DNA of 64,000 bases from Orychophragmus violaceus. Taxonomy: Eukaryota; Streptophyta; Magnoliopsida; Brassicales; Brassicaceae. Shown here one piece after another: positions 44,543-56,515 of this stretch (the first letter of the stretch is position 1; the number at the start of each line of letters is the position of its first letter). The notes under the pieces are model-generated. The model had not been told where the DNA came from and did not search any database. It saw only the letters and a program-made list of their open reading frames with translations. The stretch is taken from contig CM058239.1 of NCBI GenBank assembly GCA_030180135.1, positions 44,775,270-44,839,269 on the forward strand, given 5' to 3'. The translations under genes and the position numbers were made by a program.

Positions 44543-46868
44543 TGGTTTTCTCTTAAAGATCCACCTGCATCCAATGATATTTCTTCCTTTAGGTTTAGGA
44601 ACCAAAACTCATGTGTCATTCTTCTTTAAAAAATCAGCAGCCAATGACTACAATTTCTTATGAGGATCCCTCATAGCTTCCTTAAAATCTCTTGGCTCTG
44701 GAGGGTCACCGTCTTCAGCAGCTAGCAAAGCCATATGAACATAATCGTAAAACCTCTTGGGAGGTTTGTGCTCCCTCCTTTCTCTGTTTCTGCCAAGAAT
44801 ATAGCTTCCAGGACTCTCATCAGGTTGATCTGCTTTATTTTCATCTTCAGACCACAACTACTCTCCTCAAGTGACCAGATCTTATAGCCTTTAACACCTG
44901 AAGGATATCCAATGAATATACCCTTCTTTGCCCTTGGTTTAAGCTTACCATCATTAGAGTGATAGTAACATACACAACCAAACCTTCTAAAATGATCATA
45001 CCTTGGTACAAAATTAGACCATACCTCTTCGGGAACTTGTCCTTGAATCACTAAAGAAGGGACCTATTAATCAAATACACTGAAGTGTTTATAGCCTCTG
45101 CCCAGAACACCTTAGAAAGACCTGACTCACTTAACAGACTTCTCACTCTTTCCAGAATAGTTCTATTCATCCTTTCCACTACATCATTCTGCTGACGAGT
45201 GTAAGGGATAATCATGTGTCTTGTAATCCCATTTTCTGAAGAGATTGTCAAATTCCCTGTTGCAAAACTCACGCCCATTATCTATTCTCTGCTTTTTGAG
45301 ACTTAATGATTCTCAACCAAGACCTTCCGTTCAGAAAATTTTTCAAATGCCTAATCTTTAGTCTTCAAGAAATAAACCCAAAATTTTCTGGAAAATCATC
45401 CACCATATTTAGGAAGTAATGACACTTACCCAGTGTTGAGGAACTGTAGGTGAACCCCACAAGTCAGCATGAACATACTCTAAGCAGTGATTACTAGTAT
45501 TTTGTCATGTAGAGTAGCTAGTCCTATGAGTTTTTCCAAAGATGCAGCTTACACAGAACTTTAAACTTGATACTTTAGCTTTGTCAAGATAACCTTTCTT
45601 CGCAAGTGCATCAAGCCCCTTCTGACTCACATGCCAAGCCTTATATGCCACAAGTTTGTATCATTGTCCCCACAAACTGCATGAGCTTATACCCTTAGAA
45701 TCTTACCTAGAAGGAAATAGAGTTTTCTTTCCCTTCTCGCCTTAAGAACAGACCTTCCAGACTTCATAACTTCAAGCAATCCATCTTTAGAAGAGAATAT
45801 ACATCCTTGATCTTCAAATGTTCCCAAAGATAGCAGATTCCAGAGAAGTCAGGAAAATACCTCACGCTCTTAACCTGGATCAGATTACCTTCTGAGGTTC
45901 TTAGCTGAATGCTACCAATTCCAATGACCTTGGAAGTAGTCTCATTTCCATTCTTACATACCCAAATGTCGTTTCTTCCAAATCAATGAACCAATCTTGC
46001 ATTTGTGTCATATGAAATGAGCAATTTGTATCCAAAATCCATATCTCATTAAAGTCCACAGTTTCAGGCACATTTACCTTAGAGACTGTCAATGACTCAA
46101 CATACTCTACTCATGTAACCGCATATGATTCTCCAGATTTAGATTTCTTTTCTTTTCCTTATGTCCATTTTTAGGACAGTTTCTTTTGAAGTGTCCCTCT
46201 GCTCCACAAGTCCAACAAATGTTTGACTTTTTTTTTTTTACTTTCCCTTTGACTTGTTGTTATGTTGTTTTGAGCCTGAATCCTTTTGGCCTTTTTCCAA
46301 GAAGTGTTAGAGTTTGAGAACAACACCTTCCATGAGACTTACTTGCATTTCCATTTGCATTGATATCCAGCTGCTTAGAGTGGATTGTAGTAATCACCTC
46401 ATCCAGAGTTACAGTATCCTTTCCATACCTGAGTGTGTCCCTCATCTGATCAAACTGCTTAGGCAGAGACTTCAGAAGCAGTATGGCCTGATGTTCATCA
46501 GAGACCTCCACCATAATATTCGCTAGATCTGTGATTATCCTCAAGAATTCATAGATATTATTATCAATAGAAACAAATGTACTCATCCAAAATCCATACA
46601 AGTGATGCTTCATATACATTTTATTTGGAAGGGATACAATATTAAACATTCCAACAGCCATTTTCTCCTTAAGAACCGTCCTTGGGATCTTATTAGTTAC
46701 ACTCATAACTATTGTACTTCGTACCTTTCTTTGTTTCTCCACTATAGATGGATCTGTTTCCATCTTAGTATCAGAAACTTTAGCCTCCACCTCTCCTTTC
46801 TCTTTATGATCCTCAAGTTTCACTGATGGCTTTCCTTTATCTTCATATTGTTCTTCATGACTTTTCAA
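44543..46868 (-). pseudogene. outer copia gag-protease-integrase half, decayed
   Basis: Gag is at 46868-46260 (IMVEVSDEHQAILLLKSLPK, then QFDQMRDTLRYG). Protease remnants (IWILDTNCSFHM) are near 46030; the active-site DTG has become DTN. Integrase pieces RQQNDVVERMNRTILERVRS (45190) and the SGVKGYKIW stretch (44900) follow in different frames. The half ends with PKPKGRNIIGCRWIFKRK, the start of reverse transcriptase, exactly where the younger element inserted. Many frameshifts; not functional. Confidence 0.8.
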
Positions 46869-47050
46869 AACATCCGCCAGACCGAGAATTTATAGATTCT
46901 CCATTAGTCTCTCCTTCCACATGTTGTAGTCGATCTCCCCATCGAACTTTTCAATTTCGATCTTAGTCGAAGGCATCATGATTACGATCCTTGATGAATT
47001 AGTCTTGATCGATAGAGATAAGCCAAGTAGGAAACCTAGCTCTGATACCA

Positions 47051-47379
47051 CTTCTTGAGAAACCTCATATCATATACGATCAATTCACAAGAGCTATTCC
47101 GATTGACTTAGTGCACGATTCCGATTTCGTCGAACACTTACTATGACTACACAAACGAAGATGCAAGAATGTAAGAACACATGTGAAGTTGTTATCCAGT
47201 TCAGGCGCACAAACCGCGACCCTATGTCTGGCCGAGACTTTGCTCGAAATTCACTACGGACAAAGTGATACAAACGTCGCCGAAAAATACAGAGCCACCG
47301 GAAAATATCTAACCCGAAATCTCACTTCTCTCTATTTCTCTCACCCGTGTATCTCTCGCCCGATTTTCACAAATTGATC
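47051..47379 (-). repeat. 5' LTR of the outer copia element
   Basis: Partner of 35197-35526. It lies next to the Met-tRNA primer-binding site on its left and next to the interrupted SRPBCC gene on its right. Confidence 0.8.
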
Positions 47380-48290
47380 TTAGTGCCCCTGTAAGGAAAA
47401 AATCAAGACCTTCACATCAAGCTTGATTCAAGAAGAGTTTTACTTTTAGACTCACTAATTAGGTTTACCTGTTGGAAAGGACTTTTAGAGAAATCCAGTG
47501 TTTTTTCTGGTTCGGGAGAGGTTGCATGATATATAATCTAGAAACTGTTAATTTCTTACAAAAACCAATACAAAGTGTGTTGAAGCTAACTTTAAACCAG
47601 TTCTTGATACCTGCCTGCATATTTTTAGTGATCCAAGAGAACTCTAGATTCAGACCAAACGCTTTATATTCCAAACTCCATCGAGATAAAGTGGGTTTGT
47701 CCTTGAGTACCTGCAGAGCTAAACCAAAACATCAACACCTCCAAAACTGGGAAAAAAAAATATATGTGGCATCTCCATGTTCAGTAGAAACTTGAAAGCC
47801 AACAGAGAAAGTCATTGCCTTACAGATGAACTGATTGTCTTCCATCTAGGCATCGATTCCATTGTTTAGGAAGAACACATTAGTGAACATACACCCAACT
47901 TATTGCAAATCTACGGAGGAGGATGATTTTTTTTTCCCAAATATGCACATGAGCAAACAACATATCAAAGATGTTAACAGATTCGTGGGAGGGAGTAATT
48001 GAAGAGAAACTCAAGCAGATTTGAGTCGATTTATTTAAGCGGTTGCGGAAGATGTATAAGATAATTAAGAGAGATTACGTAAACCTCATTAGCTAATAAA
48101 AACGACAGTCCGATCAGTTGAGGGGGGAAAGTTACCGTTACTGCCCATGCGAGCGAGGAATAGAAGAATCCATCTTGAAGCTCCGGAAATCCAAAAGGGT
48201 TCTCTGAGATTTGAAATTGCCATACACCTCGACCTTTACTAAGGTAATTTCGGGATAGTAGATGAAGAAAGGTTGAGTCTCGTGGTAGAA
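47380..48290 (-). pseudogene. polyketide-cyclase-like (SRPBCC/START-like) gene fragment
   Basis: The minus strand shows exon-like pieces in the order of the plant polyketide cyclase/lipid-transport family (At1g02475-like). PRWKTISSSV at about 47850-47820 is followed by a GTAAGG donor. VLKDKPTLSRW and YKAFGLNLEFSWITKNMQ lie at about 47725-47610, after a TCTGCAG acceptor. PLPNQKKHWISLKVLSNR at about 47525-47470 is followed by a GTAAAC donor. The next acceptor (TTCCTTACAG) lies at about 47391, and a few coding bases later the LTR at 47379 cuts the gene. An in-frame stop precedes the first piece. The C-terminal third is missing. Family recognition is from memory. Confidence 0.6.
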
Positions 48291-48556
48291 GTGAAATTTT
48301 GATGAAGGAGATGAAGAAACGTTTAGGATTTTAATTTGAGAATTTCTGGAAAGAAGGTCGATTTCAAGAGTTATCGAGTGTTGACCAAAAAAATAACAAT
48401 AATCGAGTTTATAGTCTGACGTACGTGACTAACGTGGCAGCTTTTAATTAGACAACTTATAGTCTGAAATTGCCACGTGTCAGTTTTTGGGATGTTATTT
48501 TTAAGCATATGTGAATAGCATGCGGAACCTCAAGGAATAGCTTTTATGTAGGATAA
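48291..48556. other. promoter-side DNA of the SRPBCC fragment
   Basis: No gene seen. Confidence 0.3.
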
Positions 48557-49450
48557 CTAGTATGATTCGCGCGCAATGGTACGAGCACAAATATTATTAA
48601 TATCTAAACTTTCTTAAAATAAAAAAAAATTATCAATTTAATTTAACAATAATATTATTATAACAAAATTTATATCAAAATATTTGTAACTAAATATATA
48701 TATATAAGCATTAGTTATACTAAACCTCTTATTAAAACATTTTTATTTATATTATAACACACAAATTTTCTAAAAATAAAAATCATCAATTTAATTTAAA
48801 AATAATAAAATTATAACAAAATCTATATCAAACTATTTGTAATTAACTAAAGATATAAATATTATTATACTTAATCTCTTATTAAAATATTTTATAATTT
48901 ATTCGGAAATAAATTATCTATAACAACCATATTTATTTATATTTAAATATATTCATAAATATTTTCACCTTTATCATTTTACTTTTTATTTTTTATTCAA
49001 GGTTAGATATATCTCATAAGTAAAATTAAAAATAAAATATAATTATATATATATATATATATATATAAATATAAATTTTTTATTTAAAGTGTTTTATCGT
49101 TTATTATAATTTTTAATTTAAAATATTTGATCATTTATATTTTTTATTTAATTAATATGAATTTACTATATAGATTTGTATTATCCACAATAGTCATTGT
49201 TATCAATATTAAAAGCTCATAATTCAAAAATATTTTTTTATCGTTTTTTAATTTCTTTTTTCCGGTTAAGATATATCTCTAAAATATAATAAAACTAAAT
49301 TTAAAATGAATATAATAAATAACACAATTATAAATATAAACTAAGGTTAACATAGTAAAAACATAATTTCATTAATGGTAATTTAATAATTAACCATTTT
49401 GAGAGTGAATATAAGTCCAAAAGCAGTTTCCAATTAATATAATATAAAGA
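48557..49450 (-). mobile_element. small AT-rich non-autonomous Helitron (minus strand)
   Basis: In minus orientation the 3' end reads TTGCGCGCGAATCATACTAG then T (rc of 48561 and beyond): a GC-rich stem-like word, about ten bases, then CTAG. The 5' end reads TCTTTATATTATATTAATTG (rc of 49450 and left), preceded by A. TC..CTAG inserted between A and T is the Helitron signature. About 0.9 kb, over 80 percent A+T, with a (TA)n run near 49048-49068 and no gene. Confidence 0.5.
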
Positions 49451-49819
49451 TATAAAGATTTGGCTATTTTCTTGTATGTGTGTAGAGAAGAAGCAATTAG
49501 TACTTTGCTATCCTTTTTTGTCAACAAGATAGTCTAATGAAAAATATTTTTCACTAATTCAAATTGGTGGCTTCGGTTTAACATTAACATGAATTGTATA
49601 TAACGGTCTGAAGTGTACTGTGTGTTAGTCTATTTACCATCAAATTGCTTGTGCGCGATATGTGGAAGAGTTCAAATGCTTTGAAATACTCTTTTCTTCC
49701 TTGGAACTCCTCTAACTGGATCGAGAAAGTTGATCATTCATCTGGTTCCGACACTATCTTCACCGATTTTAAACAGTCCATTGATATCTTATAGTTATAA
49801 TTTTTGTCTCATAACCTAA
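49451..49819. other. intergenic DNA 3' of the DUF616 gene
   Basis: It contains a short open frame at about 49660-49797 (WNSSNWIEKVDHSSGSDTIF) that I cannot assign. Confidence 0.3.
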
Positions 49820-50050
49820 TGTCGTCTCAAAAAACCAAATCAGATCAAAAAGGAGGAGCAGAAATCATTAATGGCTGATCAACCTGCAAGCAAAAAGCCG
49901 ACGAGTTCTTATCGACACTGAATCAATCCAAAAGGACTTCCCCCCCCCGCCCCCTTTAGACACAATTACCGAGATTGGTTTCACCAAATCAACCGGTTAT
50001 ATCTGGTTCAAGTTGAAGAACAAGGTTCGGCACCGGTTTAACTAGAATCA
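49820..50050 (+). pseudogene. DUF538 family gene fragment
   Basis: A plus-strand frame reads KGGAEIINGD-like (with a stop), then KQKADEFLSTLNQSK. After the C-rich run at 49939-49955 it continues TITEIGFTKSTGYIWFKLKN. DUF538 proteins have exactly this layout (AEIxxGDExCxxKSxxLL..GLPxGLLPL..IxExGYxxxTGFVWLKQKK). At least one stop and a length change in the C homopolymer break it, and the second half of the domain is absent. Confidence 0.5.
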
Positions 50051-50397
50051 TCATTTTGACTAGAATAATTACTTTTACATGTTAGTAATAACGAAAACAA
50101 AACTCAACGTTGACAAATCATTTTGTATATATGTAATACCATTTGTAAACCTATAATGGAAATAATATTACCCAATTAAAATATCAGCTCAATAAAGAAA
50201 AGAAAAAATCAATGGTGATCACCCCCACATCTTCATGAGATAGCTCTTACAACTACTACTGTTGAGAGACCAAGATTCATGATCTAACCACCATCTTGGT
50301 CTCTTCTGTATTATTCTCAACGATTCTTGTTTCTGTTCTTCTTGTTCCTCGTAGGAAGATGTCTTCTTGAGATTGTGTCTGTATTCAACAACTACTT

Positions 50398-50671
50398 TGA
50401 TACGTGTGGTTATTTTAAATAAAATAGTAAGAGTTAATCATGGTTACTTTCTAAATAACCATGGTTTACTGAGGGTTTCTATTAGGATTCATCTATATAT
50501 GAGCTTGAGGATAGAGAGAGAGGGTTTTCACGATAGAGAGTGATCTTCATGTTCAGGGGGAGCTGAGAGACTCCATCAATTTCTCTCAATCTTGTAACTG
50601 GTTTCTATCATCAATACAAACTTATCGTGTTCTTTCCTATTTGTTTCGGAAGTGATACGTTTATCGTATCA
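50398..50671 (+). repeat. 5' LTR of the gag-only element
   Basis: 274 bases. It contains TATATATGAGC (a TATA-like box) at about 50493 and a transcript-start-like region with GAGAGAGAGG. Confidence 0.92.
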
Positions 50672-50696
50672 AATGGTATCAGAGCGAAGTCGAACT

Positions 50697-51551
50697 ATGG
50701 GAAAGGATGCGATCGAGGTTCCGATCTTCTACGGTGAAGATCCGAAGAGTTGGGTTGCGTGGATCGATGAGTTTGCTTCTGGTCAAGGGTTTTCCGATTT
50801 TGAAACAACACAGTTCGCATACGGCTTCATAGAAGGTGAAGCTCACACTTGGTATTGTGATGAACTTTCACGATCTCTGTTTTGGAGCTGGGAAAACCTC
50901 AAAACCAGACTGCTCCACCGATTTGGCAAAAGGGTAGAAGATGTGAAGAAACAGGAAGAGCCTAGCTTTATGGATCGGATGGAACAGCTAATTCGCTTGT
51001 TGGATCGTCTCGAGAAAAGACGGATCGAGGAAGATGAAGCGAAGATACAACGTGAGGAACTGCCGATACGGAAGATCGAGATCCCTCAGTTAGTTTCTAA
51101 GCCGGTTGTAGCTGAATCTGTTCAGGAAGTAGCAGAAGAAGAAGATCTGCTAATATCCTTGGAAAAAGAAGATCCGTTTGTGGTGACTGAAAGAGACGAA
51201 CAAATGGAGCACCAAGGAAAAATTATTGACAGGTATGAATCTGCCCACCAACTGTTTGTTAAAATGGCTGTGAGAAAGAAAGGAAATGTTAAGAAGAAAA
51301 AGAAGAAGAGATGGAAGAAGCTCTATCCAGATACTGAAGAGTATTTAGAGGATAATCTGAGTTTAGAAGGGAAGGATAGCTTAGAGTTGTTGGGAATACA
51401 GATGGAGAACACAACTAACAGTGCTAGAAAGAGCTTATTGGAGTGGTGTAAGGGATTAAGTTGCAGATGGGTGCATACTCGCCAAGTTTGTGGCAAAAAG
51501 TGGCTGCTAATGTTTAGAACTAAGAAGAGAAAGAGGAAGAAACGGAAATAG
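50697..51551 (+). CDS. retrotransposon gag protein, intact frame
   Basis: I choose the ATG of MGKDAIEVPIFYGEDPKSW; an earlier in-frame ATG at 50673 overlaps the primer-binding site. Residues about 8-75 match the Retrotrans_gag fold: FYGEDPKSWVAWIDEFA, EGEAHTWYCDELS, WENLKTRLLHRFG. The middle is acidic (EVAEEEDLLISLEKED) and the C-terminus highly basic (KKGNVKKKKKKRWKK, KKRKRKKRK), probably for RNA binding, since no CCHC knuckle is seen. 284 residues. Expected role: particle formation for this element's RNA. Confidence 0.8.
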   Translation: MGKDAIEVPIFYGEDPKSWVAWIDEFASGQGFSDFETTQFAYGFIEGEAHTWYCDELSRSLFWSWENLKTRLLHRFGKRVEDVKKQEEPSFMDRMEQLIRLLDRLEKRRIEEDEAKIQREELPIRKIEIPQLVSKPVVAESVQEVAEEEDLLISLEKEDPFVVTERDEQMEHQGKIIDRYESAHQLFVKMAVRKKGNVKKKKKKRWKKLYPDTEEYLEDNLSLEGKDSLELLGIQMENTTNSARKSLLEWCKGLSCRWVHTRQVCGKKWLLMFRTKKRKRKKRK

Positions 51552-53200
51552 ATTACAGAGAAGAGTTATACACCTTATGGAGGAACAGAACACTCCAAGA
51601 AAATTGAAAGGGCTATACTGGGCAACTTGGTAAGAAAGCTGCAATGTCATATGATGAAAGATTCTACCGGGAGAGTGAACAAAGAGGTATGTGTTGAAAT
51701 GAAGATGCACCACAGCCAAGTGTTCAACAAGAGGCTGTTGTTGTTGAATGTTACCAAGAATAAGAAGAAACAGTACTTGACACGTAGGAAAAGAGCTAAG
51801 TTTCGAAAGGAGAACACGAAAAGAGAAGTGAAGCTTTGTGTGGTCAAGGAAGAAAATTGTGTTGAACGGTATCCTGACTGGTTTTTGTCTACGGTTCAAA
51901 CTAAGAAGAAGAAAAAAAGTGGAATGGATATAAACTGTCACGAGGTTGCTTCAATAGTAACGATGGAGAAATGGTTTCAAAGGCTGGGAATGAAGTTAAG
52001 AGATCAAAGGGTCAGGAGAAAGAGGAAGGTTGCTTATGGTCAAGGTAAGAGGTGTAAGTACAAATCTGAGAGAAGTAACCATCTCAACTTTATGTTTCTA
52101 ATGGAGAGAAACTTCAAAAGGCAAAGCACTATGATAAAGAAAAGATATAACAAAGTGAAGTGCTGCTGGATTATGCTTAATGAGCTACTATTGTGGGAAA
52201 TCCGAGTGAAGAAGAAGAAGTTACAGACTGGGCATATTATAGACTGTCTTCAATGTGGAGCTGCTGCTGCATATAATTAATATGATAGCTGCCAAGAAGA
52301 CACTCACTAAAGAGTGGAGGAAAAGAAAGAAGTTCAAGAACATATTCAAGGTTAAGAAAACGGAGAATAGAATGCTTGGTTCTCTTCACAAGGGAGATTT
52401 GAGGGATCAGTCTATGAGGGAAGAGAAACCACGTGGAACAACAAAGTATGGAGGAAGGAACACCAAGGAGGAAAGGGACTGTACCAGCAATTGTCTTCAC
52501 AGGATGTTGATATTAAAACGAATGATGTTAGAGGCTGGAGAACAGTTTGTCTTCATGAAGGTATCAGGTGACATTCATAGAGCTAGCTTTGTGATGATCC
52601 TCCTTGTCTCGAATTTAATCAGTTGGGCTGCATTAGAGAACAAGAACAAGGGTCTGGTTTGGATTGACAGTTATGGGGAGACACAAGCTTGGAAATGTCT
52701 TATTATAGAGTTGAAGCTGACGTGCCTATCAGGAAAAGACACGCTCACACAGACAGTCTGCTTGCTTGGTTCAATATTATCTTGGGGAGAGAAGAACAAA
52801 CATGAACAAATTGAAGTAGTTCCGGATATTGGAACAGCCGCAGGAAAGGGAGGAGAAAGATCCATCGGCTTCTTGATTAAGAAGTTGTATTCCTTCTGGA
52901 TACTTATTTCTGAAGATGAGATCATTGATTCTACCTCAAGTCTGAGAGTGTCTAAACACAAGGATTTTGGGGCAGTGGGAGAGCTAGTAACTGATATATA
53001 TACTCTGAGTCAGCTAATTGAAAAGGAGGTGCTACAAATACAAGCAGATTCAGAAGCTGAAATGAACTATCCAAGGAATCACCCCTCTGAACAGAGAAGG
53101 CTCTCATCGCAGAGGAAGGACTCTCAAATTGCAAGGGCTCTTGGAAGTGGAGGGGTATCATCAACCTTGAGGACAAGGTTGAATTCAAAGGAGGGAGTAA
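51552..53200 (+). other. purine-rich remainder of the gag-only element
   Basis: Two long frames without clean ATG starts (51627-52280 and 52255-53346) are very rich in lysine and arginine and show no protease, integrase, RT or RNase H motif. They follow from the A+G-rich plus strand. The second runs into the 3' LTR, so it is unlikely to be a conserved gene. Confidence 0.55.
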
Positions 53201-53471
53201 TGATACGTGTGGTTATTTTAAATAAAATAGTAAGAGTTAATCATGGTTACTTTCTAAATAACCATGGTTTACTGAGGGTTTCTATTAGGATTCATCTATA
53301 TATGAGCTTGAGGATAGAGAGAGAGGGTTATCACGATAGAGAGTGATTTTCATGTTCAGGGGGAGCTGAGAGACTCCAATTTCTCTCAATCTTGTAACTG
53401 GTTTCTATCATCAATACAAACTTATCTTGTTCTTTCCTATTTGTTTCGGAAGTGATACGTTTATCGTATCA
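53201..53471 (+). repeat. 3' LTR of the gag-only element
   Basis: 271 bases. Compared with the 5' LTR I see about four substitutions and a 3-base deletion (CCATCAATTT to CCAATTT), implying a recent insertion. Confidence 0.92.
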
Positions 53472-53656
53472 TACTTGTTCAAAAACTTCGATCTCAAACA
53501 TGTTCATTTTCACCATAGGGTTTATGTGATCCCTCACAAACGCAAACGCCAACTGGTCTCGCGGGTTAAACGCTTCTAACTCGTTGAACATGAAGCATGA
53601 GAAAAGATTGCTTCTTATTCCGTGTTTTCTCAGTATCAACGCAGTGTCTGGTACAT

Positions 53657-54864
53657 CTATTTCAAATAAAATGTCAACATCATCAAGGCACATTGTATAA
53701 GTGCGCTGATCACTATATTTAATATGACAAATTTGATTTTTTATGAACGTTAATACCCAATGAATATAAAACTTGTAAATATAGTGTTAATATTTTATTT
53801 TATTTTTTACAATCGCAGTCATACTAAAACTTAAGTCCAGACTTATCTTTGAGACCTATTAAAATCTGGGTATTTTTGCCACGTAAAACGTCTTCAAGTG
53901 TCCAAGTAGAGTGTTTTGATAATTTAACACTAAAAAAAAAAAAAATCAATTTATGGCTTAGATGAATATAGCCAACCCTCAACAAAGTGGAAATCAATAT
54001 GCTACAACCTCTTGGTTTATTATCCATAAGAAAATGTAAATATGCTTAGTCGAGGTTCATTTCTATGCATTTAAATGACGTAAGAAACATCTCTTGGATC
54101 TACCAAAGCCATAGAACAACTTGTTATTGGACTCTCACTTCTATCTCTATCTCATATTCTCATTGATATTATCATATGGAGTGTAGACCACGTCGTGATT
54201 CTTTGATTGCAACTATGATTATATATTTATATATATTTATTCTAAAGGAATATTTCTAACAATCAAACAAATAAATAAATAAAATCTACAGCTAAGCAAG
54301 AACACATGTTTTATTATCCATTTTAATCTAAAATGTGTTGTTTGTAATCTTATTTTCTTATTCATATATTCCACAATTTATATAACAAAATGAACTACTT
54401 GATAATATTAATTAATACTACTTTATCACTAGAAGATCAATTACCTCTACAAATTGAATCACTGAAAGTATGGTTTTCATGATTATCCCTGACTTCATTT
54501 TTGAAAAGCCACAAGCAAAAAGAGCATAACATAACCGCTTAAAAGCCAATCTTCATGCATAGAAGACATGACCCTCTAGTCTTTATTGCAAAGTAATATA
54601 TTAGAGTACACACCAACATTCTGGAGAACGGAAGGTATATGTTTTTCTAAAGATGATTACCCTTAAGATTATTAACACACTTAAGAGTGAGAGTAGTACT
54701 CTAAGTCTCTAACTATATATTATTATACATAAATCGAACCTTCTAACAAAGAAGTTACGTACTATATATATATGTACGAAATTAATAGTTTGTACTTTAC
54801 TCTATTAAATTTTGTTTGTATAGAACCTTACCTAATTTTCCTAACTACAGGTAAAGACAACTAA
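53657..54864 (-). other. part of intron 3 of the DUF616 gene, 3' of the Helitron
   Basis: AT-rich, no gene recognised. The acceptor TTTGAAATAG lies at 53657-53666 (minus strand). Together with 59842-60219 it makes an intron of about 1.6 kb without the Helitron. Confidence 0.6.
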
Positions 54865-55599
54865 TCTATTATATAATTAGAGAAATTCTCTCCCTCTCAT
54901 GCAGCCACGTCACTTTTTATGGTTTTGGGCCTTCGCTTAAGCCTACTTATCATTAACGATGCTTATGGCCCACCACTTCACCCGACCTCTTTTTGACCTT
55001 CCCACTTCCTCCCTCCCCAGCTAGCTCATCACCAGACTCCTCTCTCCGTTACACGTCCTCAATAACTCCCCAGATCCTTCAATTAAGCTTAATAGCATGT
55101 GGAACTCCTTTGCTCTCATTCAGTTTCTCAAGCCCTTCACATCTGTTCGCTTCATCTCCATGGGTTATTCTTAAAATACGATATGATTCAGGTATAATGT
55201 CTTTTGTTACCTCAGTTTTGATTACGATGGAGGAGTTAGTTGATTAGAGTTGTATATGAGAGAGTCTCGGTAACAAATACATTCACTCTCTTAGAATAAA
55301 AAAACTTAAGCTCCCTAAACTTCATCTTCTCCATTTCGTTTTATATCATACAGATACTGATTTCCTCCACCTTTTCATCCAGAGACTCAGCGAGTCGACG
55401 ATGGTGAGGAATCAAGTCTTCTCTTGCAAGGGAAGATCTGTTCGTAAGGTGACACAAAGACGACGTCGATTGTGCCTCCTGCGGCGGCGGATGGATTTCT
55501 GGTGAGCCATGGGAGTGTAATTGGCGAGCCGATCGGGAGGGAAATAGCATTTAATTATAAAAGTGATCCGAGATTTCCACTTTCAGGATTCGAAATCAA

Positions 55600-56515
55600 A
55601 TGGAAGAAAATTTGTTAGGCATTTGTGGGTTTGATTCTTCCAAGAAATATCGATCAGAAGAACTTGACAAGTACCAGCCTGGTTAGTTTCAAAAATATAT
55701 CTTTCTTCGATGGATTTAGCTTAAAGTTTTGATTTTTAGGGTTTATGAAGGTGTATTTAATTTCTTATCAAATGCCATTTTTGGGTTCCTAAGATCTCTT
55801 GAATTTTTTTTTAAATAATGGTGAAATGACAACTATTATCTATACTGGTTGAAAGTTGAAACTAAATTTTCTTACTTTATCGGATTTTGTTGTGGTAATA
55901 GATTTTTTGGTGATGGTCAATTTCCTGTTAAGTTCTTGTATCGAGTTTGAAGATGTTGAAGAAGATGATGATATGGCAGTGGAGTATCCGTGCCCGTTTT
56001 GCTCAGTTGATTATGATTTAGCTGAATTGTGTCACCATATCGGCGAAGAGCATCAATTAGATGCAAAAATGGGGTAATTACAATTTATATATCCATCTCG
56101 ATTATTGTTCTGTTAATAAGACATTGAGGCTTCACATGAATGAGTTAGTAGTCGAATTATTCACTGTCCTTTAGTGCTTACTTTAGCAGGTAGGATTGTA
56201 ACTTGGATTATTCGCTTTGATGATATGAAAAGACATTGTAGTTGTGAATTTTCTGGAGTGGGAAATGTTGTGGTTCAATCCTCAAAACCTTTCGGAGCTT
56301 AAAAAGCAAGGGACCTTTAGAAACTTAGACACGTTCAGGAATCTTTGAAATTAAATTTGTCTTTTGGTGATAGATGAATGTGATAATTTCTTACACATCA
56401 GCTTTGGTTGTCATGCACGTATGTCCATGTAGCAGACGAGTGAAGATGCATATGGTTCATCACATTACCACGCAACATAGAGATGTTCTGAAGATCATCA
56501 TCTCTAAAGTAACAA
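55600..56515 (+). pseudogene. Di19-type zinc-finger gene fragment captured by the Helitron
   Basis: Possible exon 1 at 55600-55681 (ATG; FDSSKKYRSEELDKYQ, donor CTG|GTTAGT). Exon 2 at about 55940-56073 has VEYPCPFCSVDYDLAELCHH then IGEEHQLDAKMG, the first zf-Di19 finger (C-x2-C..H-x5-H), ending at a GTAATT donor. Exon 3 at about 56415-56510 has HVCPCSRRVKMHMVHHITTQ then HRDVLK, the second finger, where CPVC has become CPC by loss of a residue. The C-terminal Di19_C domain is not found and the phase of exon 1 to exon 2 does not fit. Di19 proteins are nuclear drought-response zinc-finger factors; this copy lacks its C-terminal half. Confidence 0.7.

Larger units (their letters stand above)
35197..47379 (-). 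mobile_element. Ty1/copia retrotransposon (outer), interrupted by a younger copia
   Basis: LTRs of about 330 bases lie at 35197-35526 and 47051-47379. The primer-binding site TGGTATCAGAGC lies beside the right LTR (rc of about 47039-47050). Gag, protease and integrase are at 46868-44543; reverse transcriptase and RNase H are at 37283-36200. The two halves were separated when another copia element (37284-44542) inserted in the start of the RT domain. No clear target duplication is seen at the outer borders. Confidence 0.88.
50398..53471 (+). mobile_element. gag-only LTR retrotransposon (TR-GAG type), 3.07 kb, in DUF616 exon 4
   Basis: LTRs 50398-50671 and 53201-53471 (TGATACGTG..CGTATCA) differ at only a few positions and one 3-base indel. 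The flanks are TACTT on both sides (50393-50397 and 53472-53476). The primer-binding site TGGTATCAGAGC starts at 50674; the polypurine tract AAAGGAGGGAG lies at 53188-53198. The only retroviral domain is gag. Its size and content fit small non-autonomous elements that keep gag alone and borrow pol from relatives. The insertion interrupts the host codons between EQV and VVEY; removing it with one duplication copy restores the frame. Confidence 0.92.

Noticed and set aside
51627..53346. Two long lysine-rich proteins of a new system
   Set aside because: No clean ATG, no conserved domain, strand is A+G-rich throughout, and the second frame runs through the polypurine tract into the LTR.
53824..54027. 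Extra coding exon of the DUF616 gene
   Set aside because: Exon 3 joins exon 4 in phase at 53656 without it, and the frame shows no DUF616 similarity; it is intron sequence.
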